Below are positions 35,288 through 43,848 of a stretch of DNA of 64,000 nt, in pieces. Source of the DNA: an uncultured Muribaculaceae bacterium (GTDB lineage Bacteria; Bacteroidota; Bacteroidia; Bacteroidales; Muribaculaceae); contig CAJTUF010000008.1 of the NCBI GenBank assembly GCA_910579675.1, positions 14,222-78,221 of the forward strand, written 5' to 3'. Position numbers and translations under genes: made by a program. Position 1 is the first letter of the stretch; each line of letters opens with the position of its first letter. The notes under the pieces were generated by a model. It saw only the letters and a list, made by a program, of their open reading frames with translations, was not told where the DNA came from and made no database searches.

Positions 35288-38065
35288 TCAGAAGCGCACC
35301 CCGACATTGAGAAACACCTTTATGCCCTGGGCGTAGTAATACTTGTTGGGATACTTTGACGAGTCGAAGTTGGTGTAGTCGAAGCGTCCCTGCTGATAGC
35401 CGTAGGTCATGATGTTGCGCTTGTTGAGGATATTGTCGACCGAGAGGTTGAAATTCATCGACACCTTGCGGTTGATATTCACAATCTTGCCTATCGAGGC
35501 GTTGAGGGTGAAGGCGTCGTTGAGCTTCTCCTGGGTGGTGATCTCATCGATCTTCTCGGTGAGGGTGGCCTCGTCGGGGTAGAGGGTCCAGAGGTTGGAG
35601 AGTGCCTCGTGGCGCACCGGGGTGAGGTTCACATAGGCGTTGCCCATATATGAAGCGTTGATGCCGAAAAACCACGAGTGGGGAGCGGCCCAGTCTATGC
35701 CGATATTGACAGCTGTCTGCGGTGTGCCGCCGATATGGTAGTTTTTAAGATATACGGTGGTGGCGGTATCGGGCATCATGCCGTTTTCGTAGGAGCGCAC
35801 TCCTGTGGGGCGGTTTTTGTAGCGGTAGGAGGCCACTGTGGCAGCCACCGAGGCGGTGACCGACGGAGTGAGCTTGTAGGCTGCGCCGAGCTCTATGCCT
35901 TTATAGCAGGTGTTGACCCCCTTGAGCACATAGTTCATGAAGGTGGAGTACTGGTCGTCGTAGAACGATGTGCGCTCGGTCTGGTCGCGCATGTCGGTGT
36001 AGAAGGCCGTGAGCGAGCCACGGAAGCGGCGGTAGAGCCAGGAGTAGCTGATGTCGACCGAGGCCACACGCTCGCTCTGCAGCCCGTCGATCACATCATC
36101 CTTGATGCGGGGCGAGATGTAGGAGTATTCAAAGAGCGGAGCGCGGCTCTCATAGACGGCGTGGAGCTGGAAGAAGTTGCGGCCGTCGAGCTTATAGGTG
36201 GCTCCGGCTTTGATGCCGCCGTTGTCAAACCGGTGGGTGTCGCCTTTGCCGTAGGAGTTGAGCGGAGCGCGGCCATTGCGCATATGACCGTCGCGCTGAA
36301 ACTGGGTGTAGCTCATCTCAAGGCCGTAGTTGATCTCCCAGTGTGGGAGCGAGATCATGTTCTGGAGCCATGCGGTGGCCTGGATGGCGCGGATGTTGTA
36401 GTCGTAGCCGAATGTGTCGCCCTTGCCTACGCGGCGGTTGGGGTCGTTGAGATTGTTCTGGAGTATCGAGGGATTGTTGGGGAAGTCGCGCTCGGCAAAC
36501 TGGTCGATGTCGAGCCAGAACTCACCCCCGAGCAGGTCGCGGATGCTCTTGTAGTAGTGGGCGTCGGTATAGTTGACCGATGCGCCTCCCTGCAGGGTCA
36601 TGGCCGAGTTGAGGCGATGGTTGACAAGGGTCGACAGTGCTACGTTAAACTGGTTGGAGTGGCGGTTTTCGAGTATGTAGGTCGAGCCTTTGCGGTCGGC
36701 TTCGGGGAGGGAGCCGTTTGCGGCATTGTTGAGATAGTTGGTCTGGTAGAGAGCGTCCCAGTTGATCTGGCGGAAGCTCTCGTCGTTGCGCCACAGATTG
36801 GTGTAGAGCTCGTATGCTTCGGGATTGTCCTTGTAGTAGGAGGGGAGATAGCGGTAGTAGTCGGGTCGCGGGTCGGCGGCGTTGTACCAGTTGAGGGCCG
36901 AGGTGGAGTAGTTGACCCATCGCGCCATGGCCGAGGTATTGACGTTTGTGCGTCCGTCGAGGCTCTTGTAGATCCAGTTGAGCATGAAGGTGGGGTCGAA
37001 TGTCTCCACTATCTTCGAGCTGCGCTTCTTGCCGTCCTGCCAGCCCCAGTTGGGGTTGTAGAGGTTGTTGTCGGCCAGATCGTAGGCTTCGAGATATGTG
37101 GCCGACGAGGTGGCGCGCTGGGTCGGGGCGCCCCATGCGGTGAGGTTGATGGAGTGGGAGGGGTTGAGCTGCTTCTCGAGCGAGAGAAACAGGCCGCCGG
37201 AATTGTAGAATGTGCCGGGGATTATCCCTTCGTCGGCCCAGCGTCCGATGCCGGCCACGGTGAGGCCCCAACCCTTGTCGTTGATTCCGGTCGAGTACAT
37301 GGCCATGGCGCGGAGCATATAGTTGGCATTGGTATAGGCCACCGAACCGTTAAATCCGGGAGCGTAGCCCGAGGTGATGGTCGATATGTTGGCCGAGCCG
37401 CCTATGTCGCCCATTCCGTAGGTGGCGCCGTCGAGTCCGATGGTGTTGGTCCGGTTGCGGAAAGCACGGTTGAGACCGCCGAGGCTTGAGTAGTTGAATC
37501 GTCCGCGGGCGAGATCGTTCATTTTCATGCCGTTGATATACACGTCGGTATATTGCGAGTCGTAGCCGCGGAGGCGGAATCGCATGGCCGAGAAGTCGTA
37601 GGAGGCGGCTGAGTAATACACATTGTCGCTCGCGCCGGTGAGCGCTCCTATGCTCTGGGCGTTCCCCTCCTCATCGTCGAGCATGCTCTGGTCAAACAGG
37701 AGCTCCTCCTGCGCTCCGGCAGCGATAGCAGCGCCGGGGTTGTCGAGCTGGAGCGAAATCTCGCCGAGATCGGCCATTGTGCCATCGGGGATAATGACAG
37801 GCAGGTTGGCGTCGGCATAGCCGTAGGCAGCGATGATGAGAGTCTCGGCTCCGGGAGTGGCCCCGGATATTGAGAAACGTCCTGACACATCGGTGGTTTC
37901 GGCGCGTCCCTGCTCAAGGAGCAACACCGTGGCATCGGCCACCGGCTGGCGCGTCGCGGCGTCGATCACCCTTCCGGCCACACCGGAGGCAGCCGCTTGT
38001 GCCGCCACCGTGGGCGGAAGGAGGGCAATGATCAGGGCCACAAGGGCTAACAGTCTTACTTTCAT
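35288..38065 (-). CDS. TonB-dependent receptor with carboxypeptidase-like N-terminal domain
   Basis: A 925-residue outer-membrane transporter. Signal peptide to about residue 22 (LLPPTVAAQ), a carboxypeptidase D regulatory-like domain (~28-110; SGVAGRVIDAATRQPVADATV), a TonB plug (~120-235; FRLRGYDSQYTDVYINGMKMND, GGSANISTITSGYAPG) and a 22-strand-type barrel ending in an aromatic GIKVFLNVGVRF strand. It heads the operon with two DUF5689 lipoproteins and no SusD. A TATTTTTG element on the minus strand (38143-38150) may be the promoter. The imported ligand is unknown. Confidence 0.9.
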   Translation of the reverse strand: MKVRLLALVALIIALLPPTVAAQAAASGVAGRVIDAATRQPVADATVLLLEQGRAETTDVSGRFSISGATPGAETLIIAAYGYADANLPVIIPDGTMADLGEISLQLDNPGAAIAAGAQEELLFDQSMLDDEEGNAQSIGALTGASDNVYYSAASYDFSAMRFRLRGYDSQYTDVYINGMKMNDLARGRFNYSSLGGLNRAFRNRTNTIGLDGATYGMGDIGGSANISTITSGYAPGFNGSVAYTNANYMLRAMAMYSTGINDKGWGLTVAGIGRWADEGIIPGTFYNSGGLFLSLEKQLNPSHSINLTAWGAPTQRATSSATYLEAYDLADNNLYNPNWGWQDGKKRSSKIVETFDPTFMLNWIYKSLDGRTNVNTSAMARWVNYSTSALNWYNAADPRPDYYRYLPSYYKDNPEAYELYTNLWRNDESFRQINWDALYQTNYLNNAANGSLPEADRKGSTYILENRHSNQFNVALSTLVNHRLNSAMTLQGGASVNYTDAHYYKSIRDLLGGEFWLDIDQFAERDFPNNPSILQNNLNDPNRRVGKGDTFGYDYNIRAIQATAWLQNMISLPHWEINYGLEMSYTQFQRDGHMRNGRAPLNSYGKGDTHRFDNGGIKAGATYKLDGRNFFQLHAVYESRAPLFEYSYISPRIKDDVIDGLQSERVASVDISYSWLYRRFRGSLTAFYTDMRDQTERTSFYDDQYSTFMNYVLKGVNTCYKGIELGAAYKLTPSVTASVAATVASYRYKNRPTGVRSYENGMMPDTATTVYLKNYHIGGTPQTAVNIGIDWAAPHSWFFGINASYMGNAYVNLTPVRHEALSNLWTLYPDEATLTEKIDEITTQEKLNDAFTLNASIGKIVNINRKVSMNFNLSVDNILNKRNIMTYGYQQGRFDYTNFDSSKYPNKYYYAQGIKVFLNVGVRF

Positions 38066-38172
38066 TGCGATATTATTGGGATGTATTTCTATAATCGGTT
38101 AAAGCTCCGGTGCGGGTTGGGCCGCTATGGTGCAAAGGAGGTCAAAAATAGTTATTTTTTGTCAAATAAATA

Positions 38173-38207
38173 GCCGCTCCCCATGATTTTTTTTCATGCG
38201 GAGCGGC
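38173..38207 (-). terminator. Terminator downstream of the metalloprotease gene
   Basis: GCCGCTCC-C-CATGA pairs with TCATG-C-GGAGCGGC around an 8-T loop (8-A on the minus strand), followed by CTATTTATTTG. Confidence 0.6.
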
Positions 38208-38305
38208 AAGAGAGTTATCGGCACGCATTTATGCGCCGCCCTATCTATTTATTGTGTCAAGTATGAGTTGACCATAAATGCATAATTGTGCGGATCATTC
38301 TGCCG

Positions 38306-40318
38306 TCAGATAGCAAATGGTATCTCTTGAGTATAGTCTGCACCATCGGATAGTACGGCGCGGTATTCACCAGACATCCATGCTGATGTGTTGAATGTCA
38401 TCTCGGCTACATTCTCATTCACCCTTTGGGCTACGAGAGCTCCATCTGAGGCATAAATTTTTATCGTATTGATGATGGGAGCTTTGGGTTTCGCGCCAGG
38501 GCGCCCTGAAGGCGCAGCGCCCGAAATGCCTGTAAACGTAATGCCGTTGTCTGAATCAACATTTACGGCGTAATAACCGCCAATAACAGATACAGGGATT
38601 GTAAAATAGTCGTCGCCCTGACCACATGAGTCGGAAAGGCGGAATTTCAGATAACCGGCCGAACAGTCGCCCTTGGTGATGTTCATTGTGCTACCTGTAA
38701 GTGTCCGGTTAGCGGCGGTAACAGTGCGGTATCCGAGGTTTGATAGAGTTGCCATAGCTCGATCCTCATATCCGAGATAGAGAGTCGTGTTGCCCGAGAC
38801 GTATAGCGTGTTGCCCCAATCCATATTGGTCGTCGCGCCCTCCCAAGTTCCCGACTGCTGCGTCCGCCAAAATAGCGTGCCTGTCACAGGTGTGGGCGCG
38901 CCGGTTGTTGCAGTATATGACTCATATATTGCATTAGAGCTTCCATCAACAACTCTTATTTCGAGAAATTCGGATTTACTTGATGATAATGAGAGAGTAC
39001 CATCCGGATACTGCTCTGTAATTACAGTTTCAGGAATATCTGTTGTGTTTGAGGTGATATGCCTCACCACGTTCCACCTTAAATACACATTGTCAAGTGA
39101 AGTGTGGGTATAGGTCGCGCTACCAGTGAAATGCTTTGGACCGGTGATTTGTGCATGTATAAGGACGTATGGTAATTCTACACGCAATGTTTTATGCATT
39201 TTCTTTATTTGTAGAGGTGAAAAGGTAGTTCCTACATAAGAATAGGACATAAAATTGTGAGGATCTGGAGTATAATATGATCCCTTAGCATCTTTAAAAG
39301 TTCCAATATAAGTTTTTCCGTCGTCAGACCAACAATTTGGATCTGCCGGTGTGTCTCTCATGTAATCTCCTGCAGTATCTCCGTTTGAGCCATCTGCATA
39401 TTCTGGTTTACCGCCATCGTTTTTCCCACGACCATGATAAAAGGCTGTTCCAAAATGTGTTTCTTCCAGGCCGAAACAATGTCCCATCTCATGAGCCCAA
39501 TTAGAACTAATAGGGGTATTGGTAATAAAACAGTTTGGAAACTCACGATGGTGCGCACCGCTGGATCCGGTCTTCGATATAGACATATAATAAATATTTA
39601 TGCCATCCTCATACTTCTTTAGTGTTGAAAGCAAATTATATACAAATTCTTCGTCGTGAAGATAACATGACATTTGGGGAGTAGTATAGTCATGAAATTC
39701 GTAACTGACAACGTCAAAAGCAATCTGTGCATCATGAAATGAAGTGTTAAGCCCTTGACGGATTTTTGACATTACTTGAGTAGGAGTAGTGTTCCCGATA
39801 CCGTTTATATCACGTATGATGTGGAGATAAACTTTAACAATCTTTGATGTCACTATCTCGTTATGGAAATTGGTGTCAAAAGAGGATCTTGATTTTAACT
39901 TGCCATCGAAAACTGTACAAGATTTTATGAGGTTGCTTTTAGTTATATCATTGATTGCACCCATAAGATAAATGGAATCGCCGAAATTTATATATTCCAA
40001 TTTGGTTATATGGAAGGAGATGGCGTCTCCCACCTCAAGATTAAAAGATTTCTCTCTCTCAGGGTGTAGTGTGTAAGCTGCATATTTTGGGATCAATCTT
40101 CTGAAGCTTGGGGATAGAGAGGTCGTGTCAAGAATGACAGCGATATGTTTGTAGGTAGAATCATAGACTACGTTCCCGGTGAAGATATGGTCATTGTCGA
40201 AATAATCCGGTAACACACAGTGTAAGTTTGTTTTGGGCTCGTCGAGATTGTCTGAGCAGGATGGGAGGATGGCGAGTGATGCCATCACGGTCAGCATAAA
40301 CAGAATGGTATGTTTCAT
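38306..40318 (-). CDS. Metzincin-type (M43-like) metalloprotease lipoprotein
   Basis: A 670-residue lipoprotein. Signal MKHTILFMLTVMASLAILPSC with lipobox; residues ~45-125 form a small beta-domain that resembles the three neighbouring lipoproteins. The protease domain (~155-390) has HEMGHCFG at 276-283 with Glu277 as general base, and a Met-turn NFMSYS at 355-360 followed by FSPLQIKKMH. The usual third zinc ligand of M43 enzymes (HExxHxxGxxH) is Glu286 here, with His288 two residues later. The C-terminal ~60 residues (IKIYASDGALVAQRV to DYTQEIPFAI) resemble a secretion-type sorting domain, odd for a lipoprotein. The start at 40318 follows the promoter at 40349-40379. Confidence 0.8.
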   Translation of the reverse strand: MKHTILFMLTVMASLAILPSCSDNLDEPKTNLHCVLPDYFDNDHIFTGNVVYDSTYKHIAVILDTTSLSPSFRRLIPKYAAYTLHPEREKSFNLEVGDAISFHITKLEYINFGDSIYLMGAINDITKSNLIKSCTVFDGKLKSRSSFDTNFHNEIVTSKIVKVYLHIIRDINGIGNTTPTQVMSKIRQGLNTSFHDAQIAFDVVSYEFHDYTTPQMSCYLHDEEFVYNLLSTLKKYEDGINIYYMSISKTGSSGAHHREFPNCFITNTPISSNWAHEMGHCFGLEETHFGTAFYHGRGKNDGGKPEYADGSNGDTAGDYMRDTPADPNCWSDDGKTYIGTFKDAKGSYYTPDPHNFMSYSYVGTTFSPLQIKKMHKTLRVELPYVLIHAQITGPKHFTGSATYTHTSLDNVYLRWNVVRHITSNTTDIPETVITEQYPDGTLSLSSSKSEFLEIRVVDGSSNAIYESYTATTGAPTPVTGTLFWRTQQSGTWEGATTNMDWGNTLYVSGNTTLYLGYEDRAMATLSNLGYRTVTAANRTLTGSTMNITKGDCSAGYLKFRLSDSCGQGDDYFTIPVSVIGGYYAVNVDSDNGITFTGISGAAPSGRPGAKPKAPIINTIKIYASDGALVAQRVNENVAEMTFNTSAWMSGEYRAVLSDGADYTQEIPFAI

Positions 40319-40348
40319 AATGTGTAAGGGGTTGATTGGTTTAGGTTG

Positions 40349-40379
40349 CAAAGATAACGATTTTTAAATGCTTTTCAAA
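40349..40379 (-). promoter_or_regulatory. Promoter of the metalloprotease gene
   Basis: TATCTTTG (40349-40356) and TTTG (40376-40379) on the minus strand are 19 nt apart, the canonical spacing. This shows that the longer frame start at 40351 cannot be used. The same promoter block recurs before the small lipoproteins. Confidence 0.75.
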
Positions 40380-40427
40380 TATAATGATGAAAAAATAAAA
40401 AACAGTCGTTATGCAAGAGGAATAGGC

Positions 40428-40856
40428 TCATCGAAGAGTTGGTGAAACTTCATATTTTTGGACATATAGCAAATCTACAGTCAGATAGGGATAACTGTTG
40501 GAGCCACCGATAGTAGAATAGATTGTTCCTATTTTAAGCTTGACATGGTCACCGTATTGTAGAGTGACAGCGTTGCTCTCATCTTCAAAGAAGCTACCTT
40601 GGTAGGGATACAGACTCATACCGGAGATCGAGTCGCTGATTTCAGGCCAGGCTTTTTTTGCATCAGCTGCCTCAATAATTATTGAAGGAGAGCTGAGAAT
40701 CGAGTCAAAGGATACAACGCCATGTAACTCAATGTCACGATTGAAGCCGAAGAACACTTCGCATGGGGTCATCCTTTCCGGCTCACTGTCGGAGCAGGAG
40801 GGGAGGATGGCGAGGGATGCCATCACGGTCAGCAAAAACAGAATGAGATGTTTCAT
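40428..40856 (-). CDS. Small lipoprotein, paralogue of the protease N-terminal domain (copy A)
   Basis: A 142-residue lipoprotein of unknown function. Residues 1-21 (signal and lipobox LPSC) are almost identical to the metalloprotease and to copies B and C. The mature part has the shared pattern ELHGVVSFDS, a strand pair, SGMSLYP and then LQYGDHVKLKIG, matching GNVVYDS ... YTLHP ... EVGDAISFHI of the protease at residues 48-103. It is nearly identical to copy B except at the C-terminus. The start at 40856 is set by the promoter at 40887-40917. A stand-alone inhibitor or adaptor for the protease is a possibility, not shown. Confidence 0.72.
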   Translation of the reverse strand: MKHLILFLLTVMASLAILPSCSDSEPERMTPCEVFFGFNRDIELHGVVSFDSILSSPSIIIEAADAKKAWPEISDSISGMSLYPYQGSFFEDESNAVTLQYGDHVKLKIGTIYSTIGGSNSYPYLTVDLLYVQKYEVSPTLR

Positions 40857-40886
40857 AATGTGTAAGGGGTTGATTGGTTTAGGTTG

Positions 40887-40917
40887 CAAAGATAACTATT
40901 TTTAAATGTTTTTCAAA
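40887..40917 (-). promoter_or_regulatory. Promoter of small lipoprotein copy A
   Basis: TATCTTTG (40887-40894) and TTTG (40914-40917) on the minus strand are 19 nt apart. It is almost identical over tens of bases to the promoter of the metalloprotease gene. Confidence 0.75.
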
Positions 40918-40986
40918 TAAAATGATGAAAAAATAAAAAACAGTCGTTATGCAAGAGGAAAAGGCTCATCGAAGAGCGGGTGTTGA

Positions 40987-41433
40987 TTAATCTTTGTGTA
41001 CGTATAGCAAATCTACAGACAGATAGGGATAGCTGTTGGTGCCACCGATAACAGAATAGATTTTTCCTATTTTAAGCTTGACATGGTCACCGTATTGTAG
41101 AGTGACAGCGTTGCTCTCATCTTCAAAGAAGCATTGTAGAGTGACAGTGTTGCTCTCATCTTCAAAGAAGCAACTTTGACAGGGATACAGACTCATACCG
41201 GAGATCGAGTCGCTGATTTCAGGCCATGCTTTTTTTGCATCAGCTGCCTCAATAATTATTGAAGGAGCGCTGAGAATCGAGTCAAAGGATACAACGCCAT
41301 GTAACTCAATGTCAGGACCGAGGCTGAAGTGTATTTCGCATGGGGTCATTCTTTCCGGCTCGCTGTCGGAGCAGGAGGGGAGGATGGCGAGGGATGCCAT
41401 CACGGTCAGCAAAAACAGAATGAGGTGTTTCAT
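40987..41433 (-). CDS. Small lipoprotein, paralogue copy B, with internal 39-bp duplication
   Basis: A 148-residue lipoprotein, about 90% like copy A. It differs by an in-frame tandem duplication that repeats CFFEDESN-x-VTLQ, and by ending in LLYVHKD without the tail seen in copy A. Same signal peptide, lipobox and start region; promoter element TATATTTG at 41470-41477. The function is unknown. The duplicated strand would extend the loop or strand before the GDHVKLKIG segment. Confidence 0.72.
   Translation of the reverse strand: MKHLILFLLTVMASLAILPSCSDSEPERMTPCEIHFSLGPDIELHGVVSFDSILSAPSIIIEAADAKKAWPEISDSISGMSLYPCQSCFFEDESNTVTLQCFFEDESNAVTLQYGDHVKLKIGKIYSVIGGTNSYPYLSVDLLYVHKD
41094..41171 (-). 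repeat. 39-bp tandem duplication inside lipoprotein copy B
   Basis: The unit 41094-41132 is repeated at 41133-41171 with a single substitution. Copy A has only one unit. It adds 13 residues in frame. Confidence 0.92.
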
Positions 41434-41469
41434 AATGTGTGAGGTGTTGATTGGTTTAGGTTTAGTTTG

Positions 41470-41477
41470 CAAATATA
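41470..41477 (-). promoter_or_regulatory. -7 promoter element of small lipoprotein copy B
   Basis: TATATTTG on the minus strand, 36 nt before the ATG at 41433. The conserved upstream TTTG block is missing because the 3' end of copy C lies there. Confidence 0.45.
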
Positions 41478-41481
41478 GTCT

Positions 41482-41937
41482 TTATGGCTGTACGCTTCGT
41501 GATAACGGGTCCGGAAATAATGGCCACGCAATCGTAACATCATTGCGATAATACACCACGTTGCCAATATGAAATGGAGGATCAGTGCCCGCAGTGTTAA
41601 AATCCAATCTGCAATTATCGCTTATAAGCCGACTTATAGTGTCGGAGTCGAGAGCTATATGTCTATCCTGTGTAATCTGTATTTGGGTTGGAATGATACG
41701 GACAGCAGTATATCTCTTAGAATCTGTCAGCCACTTGTTTTTATAATCGTCGGTACAATTATCGAAGATTATATCAAACACAACTGATTCAACGACGCTA
41801 TCATACATCAGCACACCCTGATGATAATTGTCGGAGAAAGGTAATCCCGGAACATCTTCCGACTGACTGTCGGAGCAGGAGGGGAGGATGGCGAGGGATG
41901 CCATCACGGTCAGCAAAAACAGAATGATGTGTTTCAT
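41482..41937 (-). CDS. Small lipoprotein, diverged paralogue (copy C)
   Basis: A 151-residue lipoprotein with the same signal peptide and lipobox as its three neighbours (MKHIILFLLTVMASLAILPSC). The mature part is diverged: QGVLMYDS, then VVFDIIF, RYTAVRIIPTQIQI and FHIGNVVYYRNDVTIAWPL. The G-x-[VL]-x-[YF]DS motif and strand order still suggest the same fold as the N-terminal domain of the metalloprotease. The start at 41937 is set by the promoter at 41974-42006. Copy B lies 48 bp downstream, so the two may be transcribed together. Confidence 0.7.
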   Translation of the reverse strand: MKHIILFLLTVMASLAILPSCSDSQSEDVPGLPFSDNYHQGVLMYDSVVESVVFDIIFDNCTDDYKNKWLTDSKRYTAVRIIPTQIQITQDRHIALDSDTISRLISDNCRLDFNTAGTDPPFHIGNVVYYRNDVTIAWPLFPDPLSRSVQP

Positions 41938-41973
41938 AATGTGTGAGGTGTTGATTGGTTGAGGTTTAGACCA

Positions 41974-42006
41974 CAAAGGTAACTGTTTTTTTTAGGTTTT
42001 TTCAAA
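41974..42006 (-). promoter_or_regulatory. Promoter of small lipoprotein copy C
   Basis: TACCTTTG (41974-41981) and TTTG (42003-42006) on the minus strand are 21 nt apart. It belongs to the repeated promoter block of this family. Confidence 0.65.
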
Positions 42007-42072
42007 TAAAATGATGAAAAAACCTAAAAATCATTCTTTATGCCTGTATGCTGCGGGATATCGGGGCCGGGA

Positions 42073-43092
42073 TTATTGAGAGCCGGCGAGCATGCCGCAG
42101 GCGGCCATTATGTCTTCGCCCCTGCTGGCGCGTATGGTGGCGGTGATGCCCATGTCGTTGAGGCGGTCGCGAAACTCCTCCATGCGCTGGACCGGACACG
42201 GCTTGAGGTCGCTGCCCGGTATGGCGTGGAAGCGGATGAGATTGACGCGGCAGTGAAGCCCTTTGAGCAGGCGCCCGAGGGCAGCGGCGGCTCTCATGTC
42301 GGAGTTGACTCCATCCCACATGATGTATTCGACCGATAGGCGGCGCTGGCGGCTGAAATCGTCGGCCGAGGCGATGAATTTAAGAGCCTCGGAGCCCGAC
42401 CATGCCCGCTCGGCAGGCATCAGCTCTCCGCGCTGGGCGGCATAGGGGGAGTGGAGCGAGAGGGCAATATGTACCTGGGTGTCTTTGATCAGGCGTGCCA
42501 CTCCGGCGGGGTTGACTCCGACGGTCGACACGGTGATGCGGCGCGGCGACATGGCCATGCCCCACTTGGAGGTGAGCACCTCGAGGGCGCGGATCACTGC
42601 GGTGAGATTGTCCATCGGCTCGCCCATGCCCATAAACACTATGTTGGTCAGGGTCTCCGACTCAGGGATGCTCAGGATCTGGTTGAGGATGGCAGATGCG
42701 GAGAGCGATCCGTGGAGGCCCTGACGCCCGGTCATACAGAATTTGCAGCCCATGCGGCAACCGGCCTGCGAGCTCACGCAAAGGGTGGCGCGGTCGCGGT
42801 CGGGGATATATACAGCCTCGACATCCATCCCGCCGGCGCCCTCGAAGAGATATTTCACTGTGCCGTCTTTGCTGCGGGCTTCGGCCTTTGGGGCAGAGCG
42901 CCCTACGGTGTATTTTTTGGCGAGGCTCTGGCGGGCGGCGAGAGGGAGCTCGGTCATCTCGTCGATCGATGTGGCGCGGAGTTTGTAGATCCGGCGGGCT
43001 ATCTGATCGGCGGCAAAGGGGCGCAGACCTGCTTCGGCGGCCACTTCGCGCAATTCGGCCGGTGTCATTCCAAGAAGCTGCATTTCAGGCAT
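42073..43092 (-). CDS. rlmN: 23S rRNA (adenine2503-C2)-methyltransferase RlmN
   Basis: A 339-residue radical-SAM enzyme that methylates C2 of A2503 in 23S rRNA and A37 of some tRNAs. The cluster motif is GCRMGCKFCMTG (C-x3-C-x2-C). Other RlmN features are GMGEPMDN, STVGVNP, HIALSLHSPY and the C-terminal ATIRASRGEDIMAACGML, whose Cys is the methyl-carrying residue in the family. It is 24 bp after the cytidylyltransferase gene and probably last in an operon with it and the L,D-transpeptidase. Confidence 0.95.
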   Translation of the reverse strand: MPEMQLLGMTPAELREVAAEAGLRPFAADQIARRIYKLRATSIDEMTELPLAARQSLAKKYTVGRSAPKAEARSKDGTVKYLFEGAGGMDVEAVYIPDRDRATLCVSSQAGCRMGCKFCMTGRQGLHGSLSASAILNQILSIPESETLTNIVFMGMGEPMDNLTAVIRALEVLTSKWGMAMSPRRITVSTVGVNPAGVARLIKDTQVHIALSLHSPYAAQRGELMPAERAWSGSEALKFIASADDFSRQRRLSVEYIMWDGVNSDMRAAAALGRLLKGLHCRVNLIRFHAIPGSDLKPCPVQRMEEFRDRLNDMGITATIRASRGEDIMAACGMLAGSQ

Positions 43093-43116
43093 GGGGGAGA
43101 TGGATGGTGATGGTGA

Positions 43117-43848
43117 TTAAAAATTTGATGGGGTGGATAGGCGCTGCGTCATGACGGCTTCGGCCAGCAGCCAGTCGAGGGGGGTGTCGATGTCGAGGCT
43201 GTCGGTGGCTGTCATGGGATATTTGATGCGCCGGGGGAAGGCGCTGAGGGGCATGGCGCGGAGCGAGGCGGGGTTTATGACATAGATGGCGCCATTGTAT
43301 TCCCACACCTGGGGCGCGTCCTGACGGCATAGTATCGCTCCCTCGCCTTTGGATATGTGGAGCAATCCGTCGGGGCTCTCCTCGTAGCAGTTGAGGTAGG
43401 GGTTGGTCTTGGCAGGCGCCACGCTCACCACCATGTCGACCCCTTGTGGCGACGAGGCCGCGCGGCGGTAGAGGTCGAGGGCCTCGCGGAGATGGGTGCC
43501 GGTGCGGAATGGCGATGTGGGCTGCATGAGCACTACTATGTCGGGATCGGTGCCGCGGCAAGAGCGGTAGTGGTCGAGGGCATGGATCAGCACCGGATAG
43601 GTGCCGGCATTGTCGGCTGCCAGCTCTGCGGGGCGCATGAACGGCACTTCAAGGCCGGCCTCGCGGGCCGAGGCGGCTATCTCGTCAGAGTCGGTCGAGA
43701 GGTATATGTCGGCATCGGGGGCTATGGCACGGGCTGCGTCGATGGTGTAGTGGATGAGCGGGCGGCCGCAGAGCGGCTTGATGTTTTTGCCGGGCACCCC
43801 CTTGCTGCCGCCGCGTGCGGGGATTATGACGAGTATATCGGGAGTCAT
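43117..43848 (-). CDS. Acylneuraminate cytidylyltransferase family protein
   Basis: A 243-residue nucleotidyltransferase that activates an acidic sugar with CTP. The CMP-sialate synthetase motif IIPARGGSKGVPGKNIKPL is at residues 8-26, followed by STDSDEI, LMQPTSPFR and the C-terminal DSLDIDTPLDW. Relatives use sialic, legionaminic or pseudaminic acid, so the sugar is open. No sugar-synthesis genes lie nearby. Its ATG overlaps the stop of the L,D-transpeptidase as ATGA. Confidence 0.88.
   Translation of the reverse strand: MTPDILVIIPARGGSKGVPGKNIKPLCGRPLIHYTIDAARAIAPDADIYLSTDSDEIAASAREAGLEVPFMRPAELAADNAGTYPVLIHALDHYRSCRGTDPDIVVLMQPTSPFRTGTHLREALDLYRRAASSPQGVDMVVSVAPAKTNPYLNCYEESPDGLLHISKGEGAILCRQDAPQVWEYNGAIYVINPASLRAMPLSAFPRRIKYPMTATDSLDIDTPLDWLLAEAVMTQRLSTPSNF

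Noticed and set aside
35678..37489. 603-codon plus-strand frame opposite the TonB receptor
   Set aside because: Val/Gly-rich shadow in the antisense of a well-supported gene; it has no signals of its own.
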